8,189 bases of DNA from Treponema sp. (lineage in GTDB: Bacteria; Spirochaetota; Spirochaetia; Treponematales; Breznakiellaceae): assembly GCA_031257715.1 (NCBI GenBank), contig JAIROE010000227.1, forward strand, positions 1 through 8,189. Direction: 5' to 3'. Shown here in pieces: positions 1-5,837 of the stretch (positions are counted from its first letter, which is position 1; every line of letters begins with the position of its first letter). Made by a program: the position numbers and the translations under genes. The notes beneath the pieces are model-generated. The model was not told where the DNA came from. It worked only from the letters and a program-made list of their open reading frames with translations, and did no database searches.

Positions 1-76
1 GCGTGCCACTGGGCGGCTGCCTGATCAATCAGGCAGGAATCGGCAATCTGGTATTTGATTTCGTTATATTCATTAG

Positions 77-108
77 AGTTGTTCAATAACTGAAGTTATT
101 GAACAACT
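77..108. repeat. Palindrome A, REP-like family 1, copy 1
   Basis: Perfect 14-bp inverted repeat, arms 77-90 (AGTTGTTCAATAAC) and 95-108, with the tetranucleotide TGAA between them. It matches the palindrome at 2506-2534 at about 25 of 30 aligned positions, including the AACTGAA centre, so the two look like copies of one repeat rather than chance hairpins. Confidence 0.8.
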
Positions 109-123
109 TCCGCTAAAAAAACG

Positions 124-164
124 GTAGATTTGGCGGATTTTTGCAAAAAATACGCCAAATCTGC
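124..164. repeat. Palindrome B of the inserted element
   Basis: Arms AGATTTGGCG (126-135) and CGCCAAATCT (153-162). One G:A mismatch is followed by a further A/T-rich inner stem (137-142 with 146-151) closing on GCA. The stem also extends outward by a wobble pair and a G:C pair. No second copy was seen in this window. Confidence 0.7.
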
Positions 165-166
165 GA

Positions 167-203
167 GACTTGTTTAACAACCAACCGGGTTGTTAAACAA
201 GTC
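167..203. repeat. Palindrome C of the inserted element
   Basis: Perfect 16-bp inverted repeat, arms 167-182 (GACTTGTTTAACAACC) and 188-203, loop AACCG. Its outer half is the right terminal inverted repeat of the element, and it carries the TAA that ends the truncated glycosidase frame. Confidence 0.75.
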
Positions 204-774
204 CATTGTTCCAATACGCGTCTACGGTGTTGTTTCCCACAAGCGGTTTACCGGAATTGTACTTGATGAGCACATTCCTGTCCGCGAGATCAATTTTTTG
301 TATGAAGTATTCACCGTTAAAAAGGTTTTCATTGCACCATGCCTGTCCCTTTTGAAACAGCGCCTCATATTCTTCTTTTTCCGCGGCATGACCGAGGAGA
401 AGGGCAATATTGGCTCCGGCCTTGAGCGCGGCAAGGTAAAAACCGTTGAGCCAGCCTGAAGGGCCGAATAATTCCATGTCAAGGGTATGGTGCTGCCGTC
501 CTTCCATTACGCCGTCCCTGTCGTAATCCCAGCGGTCCTCATTGCTCTGTGCCCAGGCAAATTCAATGCTCTTTTTAACCGGTTCCCATTTGCCGCGCAG
601 CCATTCAATATCCCCTGAAAGAAGATAATCGCGCCAGACTTTAATTACGCCGCCCATCTGCCCGTCAACACAGGGACGGAAACTGTCTCTGGGACTTCCC
701 AGGGGAAGCTGCAGCCGGAACGACATGGCCCCGTCTTCCCTTTGGTTGGAAGGCGTGGTCCATACCCCGTCGAA

Positions 775-900
775 CCTTCGGTTCGCGCTTGCTCCGGAAA
801 ATTTACCCCCCGTAGAAAAGGTGTAAACCGGTTTTCGTATCAGGGTATGGCCCCAAGAACCCGCTTCGCGGGGGAGAGTACAATAAATTTCCTATCCAAC
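775..900. other. Non-coding scar upstream of the glycosidase fragment
   Basis: No gene is seen here. The glycosidase frame stays open up to the stop at 892-894, but the residues lose resemblance to GH116 above about position 774, which is taken as the 5' truncation point. The junction coincides with a small hairpin, CGAACC-TTC-GGTTCG (771-785). A second GC-rich hairpin lies near 860-874. The nonamer GCTTGCTCC occurs at 787-795 and again inside the palindrome at 914-922. Confidence 0.45.
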
Positions 901-932
901 GAAGAACCCAGGAGCTTGCTCCTGGGTTCTTC
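901..932 (-). terminator. Strong palindrome just after the FMN-binding lipoprotein gene
   Basis: Perfect 15-bp inverted repeat (GAAGAACCCAGGAGC, TT, and its complement) beginning 13 bases after the stop of the minus-strand gene. There is no T-run on either strand, so intrinsic termination is uncertain. It could instead act as an mRNA 3'-end stabiliser or be a dispersed palindromic repeat. Confidence 0.55.
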
Positions 933-945
933 ATTATGACCTTGA

Positions 946-1359
946 CTATGGCTTTAACATGGCCGCAGCCAGGGCATCCTCTATGGCGGAGAGGAATCCC
1001 AGGGAAGATTCCGTAGCTCCGGTTATCGCGTCAATATCCTCTGTGGAGTTTCCCTCAAGGACAAGTTCCAGAAGTTCCTCCATGTCCGCTCCGCCGATTT
1101 CGTCATCGTCCTCATGGCTTAGTTCGATCCCCGCGATGCCGTTTTCATCAACCTGAACTACGGTTCGTACCTGGCCCCGGAATCCCGGAGCCGTCCCTTC
1201 ATAGATGCCCGGCGTATACCGGTATCCCAGGGACCGGAAACTCAAACCCGAACAGGCGCAAAGAGTCCCAATTACGCAAAAAACCCCAATCGCACAGACG
1301 AGCCTGATCGGCACGGCCAAAGACATCACCGTCTTTGGTTTATGTATTTTTGTATGCAT
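946..1359 (-). CDS. FMN-binding domain lipoprotein
   Basis: A 137-residue exported protein. The N-terminus MHTKIHKPK is followed by a hydrophobic stretch and a lipobox-like TLCAC near residue 35, indicating a lipoprotein facing the periplasm. The rest is a single FMN_bind domain (RnfG/NqrC type): GIYEGTAPGFRGQVRTVVQV, then the flavinylation motif DAITGATESS, in which the second Thr is the expected site for FMN attached covalently by an ApbE/Ftp transferase. Spirochaetes are known to have such a transferase, though none lies in this window. The protein would act as a small periplasmic electron carrier. An upstream in-frame ATG at 1482 was rejected: the ATG at 1359 has TGGAGG five bases ahead and a clean signal peptide follows it. 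The gene appears monocistronic, ending at the palindrome 901-932. Confidence 0.85.
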   Translation of the reverse strand: MHTKIHKPKTVMSLAVPIRLVCAIGVFCVIGTLCACSGLSFRSLGYRYTPGIYEGTAPGFRGQVRTVVQVDENGIAGIELSHEDDDEIGGADMEELLELVLEGNSTEDIDAITGATESSLGFLSAIEDALAAAMLKP

Positions 1360-1364
1360 GAATG

Positions 1365-1370
1365 CCTCCA
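1365..1370 (-). promoter_or_regulatory. Ribosome binding site of the FMN-binding lipoprotein
   Basis: TGGAGG on the minus strand, five bases before the ATG at 1359-1357. It decides between this start and the longer frame that opens at 1482. Confidence 0.75.
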
Positions 1371-1693
1371 GATATATTACTATGGGAATGAGTCCCGGGT
1401 TTGCTTTAATTGAAATGAAAAAAAGTGATACTATTAGGCTGCATGTAGTTTCTTCCTTGTTTTTCTTTTGAGATCTTTTCACCTTCGCGGTTATTTTTTC
1501 TTAAATTTTCTATAAGGAACTGTACGGTTCCTAACTGCTCATATCAGTGTGTTTAGCTTTTACAACCTGCTGTCCTGTCGCCTTGCGGGAAATAGCGTCG
1601 AAGCTTCGGTTAAAGTATTAGAGTACAAGAAAGATTCTGAAATCACGTCATGCGACATGACTGAATACCTGCAAAAAGCGTTCATTGATCGAA
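1371..1693. other. Intergenic region with a dyad and a possible coding remnant
   Basis: It holds upstream sequence for the minus-strand lipoprotein gene, with no convincing promoter. There is a near-perfect 16-bp dyad, GGAACTGTACGGTTCC (1516-1531), which could be an operator or a short hairpin. The plus frame from the GTG at 1549 is open and reads plausibly as protein from about 1590 (SVEASVKVLEYKKDSE and onward through MTEYLQKAFIDRS). It runs straight into the repeat at 1694, so it may be the remnant of a gene cut off there. I do not recognise it. Confidence 0.35.
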
Positions 1694-1765
1694 GTTGTTC
1701 CAAAACCATGCCCCCGGCTATGCCGGGGACGGTTGCGCACAGTAAAGTAGTTTTGGAACAGGCTC
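1694..1765 (-). repeat. REP-like family 2, copy 1 (5' of the RAYT-like gene)
   Basis: Outer inverted arms TGTTCCAAAAC (1696-1706) and GTTTTGGAACA (1750-1760) enclose a GC hairpin CCCCGGC-TAT-GCCGGGG (1712-1728). The complement of 1731-1765 matches 7360-7394 at 28 of 35 positions, sharing GAGCCTG, CCAAAAC and ACTGTGCGC. The repeat ends about 60 bases before the RAYT-like start codon. Confidence 0.75.
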
Positions 1766-1816
1766 AATCTTCTTTACTTTTCTTTGTCCCTGATTAAAGC
1801 AAAACGGCAACTCAAT

Positions 1817-1832
1817 CCCATAAATATATGGG
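1817..1832 (+). repeat. Small hairpin overlapping the RAYT-like start codon
   Basis: CCCATA-AATA-TATGGG. The right arm contains the ATG at 1828, so a folded leader would hide that start. No Shine-Dalgarno sequence is visible upstream. Confidence 0.45.
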
Positions 1833-2493
1833 TATGAGATCTTTGCGTAAACTCAAACAGGGTGTGTGGTACGAAATTCGTACCCGTGTCAACGATAGGG
1901 AGCCCTTGTTCAGACGGGACAGGGCCAGGGCGCTTTTTACCGGTGTGTTCCGGGAGACGGGGCTCCGGTTTGTCTTCGAGATTCGCGTCCTGCGTCTTGA
2001 GGATGACTGGCTTATGTTCTATATGAAGCCTGAGGATGGGCTGGAGCTTCCCGCTATTATGAAATGGATGAAGCAGACCTTCGCCCGGCGGTGCATCCGG
2101 GCGGAGGGGCGGATCGGGCATATCTGGGGGGACCGGTATTGGTCGGCGGTGTTGGAGGGGGAACCGCTTGAGGAGAGCGGGGGCGGGACCGGTGAGCGCG
2201 GAGCGGAGACCGGGGGCAGACCCCGACCGGGGAACCGGCGCCCCGGCGCCCGTTTTTCCCCCCAATCCCCCCCGCCCGCAACCAATTCCCCCGGCGAAGC
2301 CGCGGAACAGCGCCCCGTAACCCGCTCCCAGCGCCATTCACCCTCCCAGCGTAATCGCCCGCGGGGAAAACCGCGCCGAATCCGCGCAGCCGCAGTGACA
2401 CGCTGCTCCGGCCTGCCGCCTTTTCTGCGCTGTCTATGGAGCGTGGCGCCATTTCTATGCGTTTATCCTGTACATTTATTGGCACGAGTATAA
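1828..2493 (+). CDS. RAYT-like (Y1/IS200-type transposase fold) protein lacking the HUH and Tyr residues
   Basis: Residues 12-112 follow the REP-associated tyrosine transposase pattern in order: GVWYEIRTRVNDREPLF near the N-terminus, a middle beta segment VLRLEDDWLMFYM (54-66), the helix IMKWMKQTFARRC (77-89), and GRIGHIWGDRYWSAVLEGE (94-112), which parallels the family's GHxWxxRYxS ending. Active family members carry H-x-H in the middle segment and Tyr in the helix. Here the aligned positions read D-W-L and F85, so nicking activity is not expected. Residues 115-221 are Arg/Pro/Gly/Ser-rich and encoded by very GC-rich DNA; they look like a variable or decayed tail. The start is uncertain: ATG 1828 lies in a hairpin and ATG 1834 is an alternative. 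Palindromic repeats flank the gene on both sides, as RAYT genes are flanked by REPs. It may be a divergent, repurposed family member. Confidence 0.65.
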   Translation: MGMRSLRKLKQGVWYEIRTRVNDREPLFRRDRARALFTGVFRETGLRFVFEIRVLRLEDDWLMFYMKPEDGLELPAIMKWMKQTFARRCIRAEGRIGHIWGDRYWSAVLEGEPLEESGGGTGERGAETGGRPRPGNRRPGARFSPQSPPPATNSPGEAAEQRPVTRSQRHSPSQRNRPRGKPRRIRAAAVTRCSGLPPFLRCLWSVAPFLCVYPVHLLARV

Positions 2494-2500
2494 TTCAGAG

Positions 2501-2539
2501 AGGGCGTTGTTTAAAACTGAAATTTATGAACAACGCCCT
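2501..2539 (+). repeat. REP-like family 1, copy 2; possible terminator of the RAYT-like gene
   Basis: Arms AGGGCGTTGTT (2501-2511) and AACAACGCCCT (2529-2539) with an A/T-rich centre, seven bases after the TAA at 2491-2493. The inner 2506-2534 is about 25/30 identical to palindrome A in the glycosidase, including AACTGAA. The following bases TGTGTTTTG are moderately T-rich, so it may also terminate transcription. Confidence 0.7.
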
Positions 2540-2558
2540 TGTGTTTTGAATCTAACTA

Positions 2559-2610
2559 GCAGGGGGTCTGTCCCTGCGCCACAGCCGGGCAGCGTAAAGC
2601 CGCCGCCCGG
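2559..2610. repeat. Two small GC-rich hairpins
   Basis: GCAGGG (2559-2564) pairs with CCCTGC (2572-2577), and CCGGGC (2585-2590) pairs with GCCCGG (2605-2610). They fill the gap between the family 1 repeat and the operon-end palindrome. No coding signal is seen. Confidence 0.4.
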
Positions 2611-2616
2611 CCGGGG

Positions 2617-2650
2617 CCCTTATTCCCCGGAAAATTCCGGGGAATAAGGG
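2617..2650 (-). terminator. 16-bp palindrome at the end of the lipoprotein operon
   Basis: Perfect inverted repeat: CCCTTATTCCCCGGAA (2617-2632), AA, then its complement (2635-2650). It begins 11 bases after the stop codon of the 1053-residue lipoprotein. There is no T-run after it on the minus strand, so it is a probable mRNA-end structure rather than a textbook intrinsic terminator. Confidence 0.55.
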
Positions 2651-2661
2651 GGGACAAGGAG

Positions 2662-5600
2662 CTACGGCGCCTGCTGTACTACCGTAAGCTCATAATTCCT
2701 GGAGCCGGAAGTTGCCGATCCGTCCTCAACTTCGATAAGCGCCCTGGCCCCTGCATCAAACGGGCCTGGGGAGGCAACGGTGTTTTCCATCAGTTCGGCT
2801 AGAAGAGTCAGCCCGCCGGTTCCGGGGATATAGGTGTACAGCCTGACACTGCTAATAGAAGCATCGTTAGCGCCGGTTAACGATGCTGTATCCTTATACA
2901 GGAACTCATAGCTCGCCGCAACAGAGGCCGGTGTAAAGACGAAATGCTGAACAGCGTTCTGTAGTATGGATTTAGCCGCCGGAGTAGTTGTGTATATGGA
3001 CGTTGTCACTGTTGACAGGTCCGCTATGGTGAGCTTAAATTCTTTGCCGGAAGACGAGGGGCTGTTCGTAACAGCAATAAGAACCTTCTTTCCTGCAGGA
3101 TTGAGGAACCCTAACCCGCCCTGGTAAGAAACGGCGCTATCGGTTGGCGTGGCGCGAGCGCCGTCAGGAACGCTGGCATTAGCGCCGGTCGGATCGTCGT
3201 CGCTATAAACGTATGCGTTGACGCTGACATCAGCCCAGTTAGAATTCCCGGCATCGCCTTTAAAGCCCACGCTGTAGACCACGCTGCTGCCCGACGGCGT
3301 AAAGGTATAGTAGCGGACGTCGTTTGCCGGGATGAAGAAAGTCTGTTCGGCTGCCTGGGGCGTTATGGCGGAAGTATTTTTGACAAGCCTGTAGGAGCCC
3401 GAATCATCGGCCTTAATAATCACGCTCACCAGGGCTTTGGCGGTGGCGCCAGTGCGGATCGTTGCGATGGGACGATTGAGAGCGCCACCGCTAGTATTGT
3501 ACCGGTAGCTGACGGACACCCGTCCTGTCAAGCCGGGGCCGCTTGGGTTGCCGGTTATAAAATCGGTCGTGTGCGCGTCCCGGTACTCAAGGTAGTAGGG
3601 GACGCCCGGATCCGCGGCAAAGTAGTAGTACTGTTCCGGTGCGTCGTAAACCCGGCTCCCTACGCCGGCGTTGGCATTGATGGTTTGCGTTGCCGCACCG
3701 TCGAGGTCGCTCGTCGAGGCAATGCCAAGCTTGACCTGGCTCATGAGCTCCGGCGGCGTGTAGCGTCTGGTTGCCGCGAGGGGGTAGGAGTTCACAATCT
3801 CGCCGGCGTTGACATCCTCGAAGACAACCACAAAGACTACGCCCTTGCTGGCGCTATAACCGTAGTCGTAATAATTAGTAAGCTCGGTCTTGTTGGGATC
3901 ACCGCCATAGTTGTAGATGCTGTAGTCCCTATAGGCCGCAGCGCCATAGGTATACACCGGCAGCTCATTTGCGGGCGCAATGGTCCAGGCAAAAGGCGAC
4001 GCGGCGGAGGTAGTTAAACTGTCAGCGACCAGATCGCCTGTAGCCGCGTCACGAATTTGCAGGCGCACTCGATCGTACTCCGGAAAATTACCGCCTGTGG
4101 GCAGGGTAAGCTCCACATTGAAGTTAAAGAAGCCGGTGGCAATCTCTACCGGGTAATCGCCCAGATCCGCTCCGTTGACTGGCCGGCTATTATCGCTTTC
4201 ATGGTGCAGAACCAGATATCCACCGGCGTTGTCTATTTCATAGACAACCGGTTTGCCCTTCGCCGCATAGGGATACGAAGAAGGCTGTTGGAAATTTGAA
4301 GCCGCATACCGCCAGGCAAGGGCCCGATCGGAGTAGGAGGGAGAAGAAGCGCGGGCCTCAAAGTAGGCGATTGCCTTGCCGTTGGGTATGTCATTGACGT
4401 TGAAAAGCGCCTTGTTGGCTTCGTCATTGGAGAAATTCACCCCCCGGACGACGTCGTATACGGATGTGTCGCCGGTTATTGCGATGCTGTCTTTGTATAC
4501 GCCCCCTGTTGTGATTGTGACGGACGGCGGCACGGTAACCTTCTCGATATGGGCATAGAGATCGATATCGATCTGGCCCTGTTTTTCCTGGGTCTTGTAT
4601 TCCTGCCAGGGGCTAAAAAGGGTGCGCGCGCCGTCATGCATCTCGAAACGGAAGTATACGCTTTGGCCGTCTGCACCGTAATTAAGGGTACTCGCTATAG
4701 AGTGGGAGGGAATGTACAGGTTCCATTCATAAAAGCCCGATCTCTCGGTAATCGGAGCGGACCATTGGCCATGGGAATCATCGCCGGCGTAGCTATTGTT
4801 ACGGGCGATCCATACCTTTTGCGGCGTATAGGCGGCGTTGCCGGATACCTCAGCGTGGCCTTCGAAGAATACCTGAGCGGTCAGATCGGCTTCGGTGAAC
4901 CGGGTATAGGCCGGAGGAGTTCTGGTGGTCATATGCGGATAGATATAGACCACTTCCTCTTTGAAGATGCCGATATAATCGTTGGGGGCGCTGGTGGAAT
5001 CAATGCTCCGGTCGGAAACGAGGGACAGGTACAGGGTATAACGTCCGGGCGGCAGCTCTATTTTCCCCTGGGCAAGGCGGTTCGGGTCGGGTCTGGGAAC
5101 GCCCTTGCCGGGAGATTCGTCGCCGTATTTCAGATCGATGAAAATGTTCCCCTTGTTGTTTATAAAGGATATATGAGAAGCATCATAGGGAAGAGAAGGC
5201 GGCGCCGCCACATCAGGAGCTATGCGGAGCACAGCGCCGCTGAAGTAATCTCCGGGATCTCCTTTTGATGTTCCAATAAAGTCGCCGTCGGAAATGTGTC
5301 CGTAAGCGTCTCTGGTCTGATCATAATTAACGGCTACACCTCCCGGAACCATGACGTTGTATTCGAAGTAACCGGGCGCGTCCAAAGCAACGGGAGTGTC
5401 GAGGAAAACGCTGATCCTTCTAACTTCGCCGGCTATCATGGGGATTCCCTCGGTGACGCCGTAGACGGAAGGAACCTCGGTCCCGTTAAGGTCCGCCACA
5501 TAGCCTACAACCGTAATTTCCCAATACCCCGCTTCCAGACGTTCCTGGATATTCCCGGTGGAAGTGACGGTCAGGGATTTTTCCACGGCCTTTACGCCGT

Positions 5601-5823
5601 CGAGGGTTTTGTAAAACTGGATTTCGTATTTTACCAGCTCGTCCACGGGCGCCAGGGTCCTGGCGTCGGGGCCGTTTATGGAGAGAACCACCGTTCCTTC
5701 GCTGCCGCCGGCGTCGGCCGCCTGGAATTGCGCTTCCGGGGAATCCAGAAGGGGCGCGCAGGCCGTCATGAAGAGGAGCAAAGCCCCCAGGAAAATGCCC
5801 TCGTAGATGTTTCGTCTTTTCAT
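2662..5823 (-). CDS. Large multidomain lipoprotein with beta-sandwich modules
   Basis: 1053 residues. The signal peptide ends in the lipobox FMTAC (Cys22), so it is exported and lipid-anchored. Residues 43-142 (GTVVLSINGPDARTLAP and onward to RRISVFLDTP) form a module type I recall from Treponema lipoproteins. The next module (about 150-300) has the pattern GYFEYNVMVP..., LPPGRYTLYLSL, EEVVYIYPHMTT, also recalled from that genus. Further beta-rich, Tyr/Ser/Asn-rich segments fill about 310-700. The C-terminal third holds three related units of 107-122 residues (about 705-811, 812-933, 934-1053), each with a Y-x-F-like strand, a V.Y...Y.D segment and an SG-x-Y-x-L-x-V ending, resembling pre-peptidase C-terminal folds. 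No catalytic motif is seen. It lies 12 bases after the 398-residue lipoprotein, and its ribosome site touches that gene's stop, so the two are co-transcribed. A surface or periplasmic binding or structural role is inference. Confidence 0.85.
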   Translation of the reverse strand: MKRRNIYEGIFLGALLLFMTACAPLLDSPEAQFQAADAGGSEGTVVLSINGPDARTLAPVDELVKYEIQFYKTLDGVKAVEKSLTVTSTGNIQERLEAGYWEITVVGYVADLNGTEVPSVYGVTEGIPMIAGEVRRISVFLDTPVALDAPGYFEYNVMVPGGVAVNYDQTRDAYGHISDGDFIGTSKGDPGDYFSGAVLRIAPDVAAPPSLPYDASHISFINNKGNIFIDLKYGDESPGKGVPRPDPNRLAQGKIELPPGRYTLYLSLVSDRSIDSTSAPNDYIGIFKEEVVYIYPHMTTRTPPAYTRFTEADLTAQVFFEGHAEVSGNAAYTPQKVWIARNNSYAGDDSHGQWSAPITERSGFYEWNLYIPSHSIASTLNYGADGQSVYFRFEMHDGARTLFSPWQEYKTQEKQGQIDIDLYAHIEKVTVPPSVTITTGGVYKDSIAITGDTSVYDVVRGVNFSNDEANKALFNVNDIPNGKAIAYFEARASSPSYSDRALAWRYAASNFQQPSSYPYAAKGKPVVYEIDNAGGYLVLHHESDNSRPVNGADLGDYPVEIATGFFNFNVELTLPTGGNFPEYDRVRLQIRDAATGDLVADSLTTSAASPFAWTIAPANELPVYTYGAAAYRDYSIYNYGGDPNKTELTNYYDYGYSASKGVVFVVVFEDVNAGEIVNSYPLAATRRYTPPELMSQVKLGIASTSDLDGAATQTINANAGVGSRVYDAPEQYYYFAADPGVPYYLEYRDAHTTDFITGNPSGPGLTGRVSVSYRYNTSGGALNRPIATIRTGATAKALVSVIIKADDSGSYRLVKNTSAITPQAAEQTFFIPANDVRYYTFTPSGSSVVYSVGFKGDAGNSNWADVSVNAYVYSDDDPTGANASVPDGARATPTDSAVSYQGGLGFLNPAGKKVLIAVTNSPSSSGKEFKLTIADLSTVTTSIYTTTPAAKSILQNAVQHFVFTPASVAASYEFLYKDTASLTGANDASISSVRLYTYIPGTGGLTLLAELMENTVASPGPFDAGARALIEVEDGSATSGSRNYELTVVQQAP

Positions 5824-5829
5824 TGTTTT

Positions 5830-5837
5830 CCTCCTTT
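5830..5837 (-). promoter_or_regulatory. Strong RBS overlapping the upstream stop codon
   Basis: The minus strand reads TAAAGGAGGAAAACAATG. The TAA of the 398-residue lipoprotein runs into AAAGGAGG, six bases before the ATG of the 1053-residue lipoprotein. This indicates an operon with possible translational coupling. Confidence 0.85.

Larger units (their letters stand above)
75..203. mobile_element. MITE/BIME-like palindromic insertion element inside the GH116 gene
   Basis: About 129 bp with no coding capacity, consisting almost wholly of three successive palindromes (77-108, 124-164, 167-203). The ends form imperfect terminal inverted repeats: GAGTTGTTCAATAAC at 76-90 against the complement of GTTGTTAAACAAGTC at 189-203, 12 of 15 matching. 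It is flanked by CATT at 71-74 and again at 204-207, consistent with a 4-bp target duplication. Deleting the element and one CATT rejoins the glycosidase codons as TGG AAC AAT GAA TAT AAC, in frame. The exact left end is uncertain by one base (75 or 76). It is non-autonomous; whether a DNA transposase or a RAYT-type process placed it is not shown by the sequence. Confidence 0.8.
1..774 (-). pseudogene. GH116-type glycosidase (DUF608 family), interrupted and 5'-truncated fragment
   Basis: The frame read from about 774 down to 208 gives GH116 (alpha/alpha)6-barrel sequence: VWTTPSNQREDGAMSFRL, then RPCVDGQMGGVIKVWRD, then DGVMEGRQHHTLDMELFGP and GFYLAALKAG. The Asp of HTLD matches the family's T-x-D acid/base position; the nucleophile Glu should lie further N-terminal, in sequence that is absent. 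The continuous frame stops at 193-195 inside an inserted palindrome. Beyond the insert, 74 down to 1 continues the protein as NEYNEIKYQIADSCLIDQAA then AQWHA, matching the family's CxxDQxxxQWxA block. The insert (75-203) plus one CATT copy is 133 bp, so it also shifts the frame. The first ATG (724-726) is internal: homologous residues run about 16 codons upstream with no start before the in-frame stop at 892-894. The enzyme would hydrolyse beta-glycosides, but this copy is almost certainly non-functional. The 3' part continues outside the window. Confidence 0.85.

Noticed and set aside
75..203. CRISPR array
   Set aside because: The repeats are palindromes of different sequence and lack regular direct repeats with spacers; nothing like a CRISPR array occurs in the window.
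190..939. Plus-strand open frames at 190-459 and 742-939
   Set aside because: They lie opposite the GH116 remnant and across palindromes, with no family resemblance or start signals.
1360..1482. N-terminal extension of the FMN-binding lipoprotein to the ATG at 1482
   Set aside because: It has no ribosome site and would bury the signal peptide; the ATG at 1359 has TGGAGG at good spacing and a proper export signal.
1774..2485. Minus-strand open frames opposite the RAYT-like gene
   Set aside because: They are Pro/Arg/Gly-rich low-complexity translations of GC-rich DNA; only the plus frame shows the conserved Y1-like domain.
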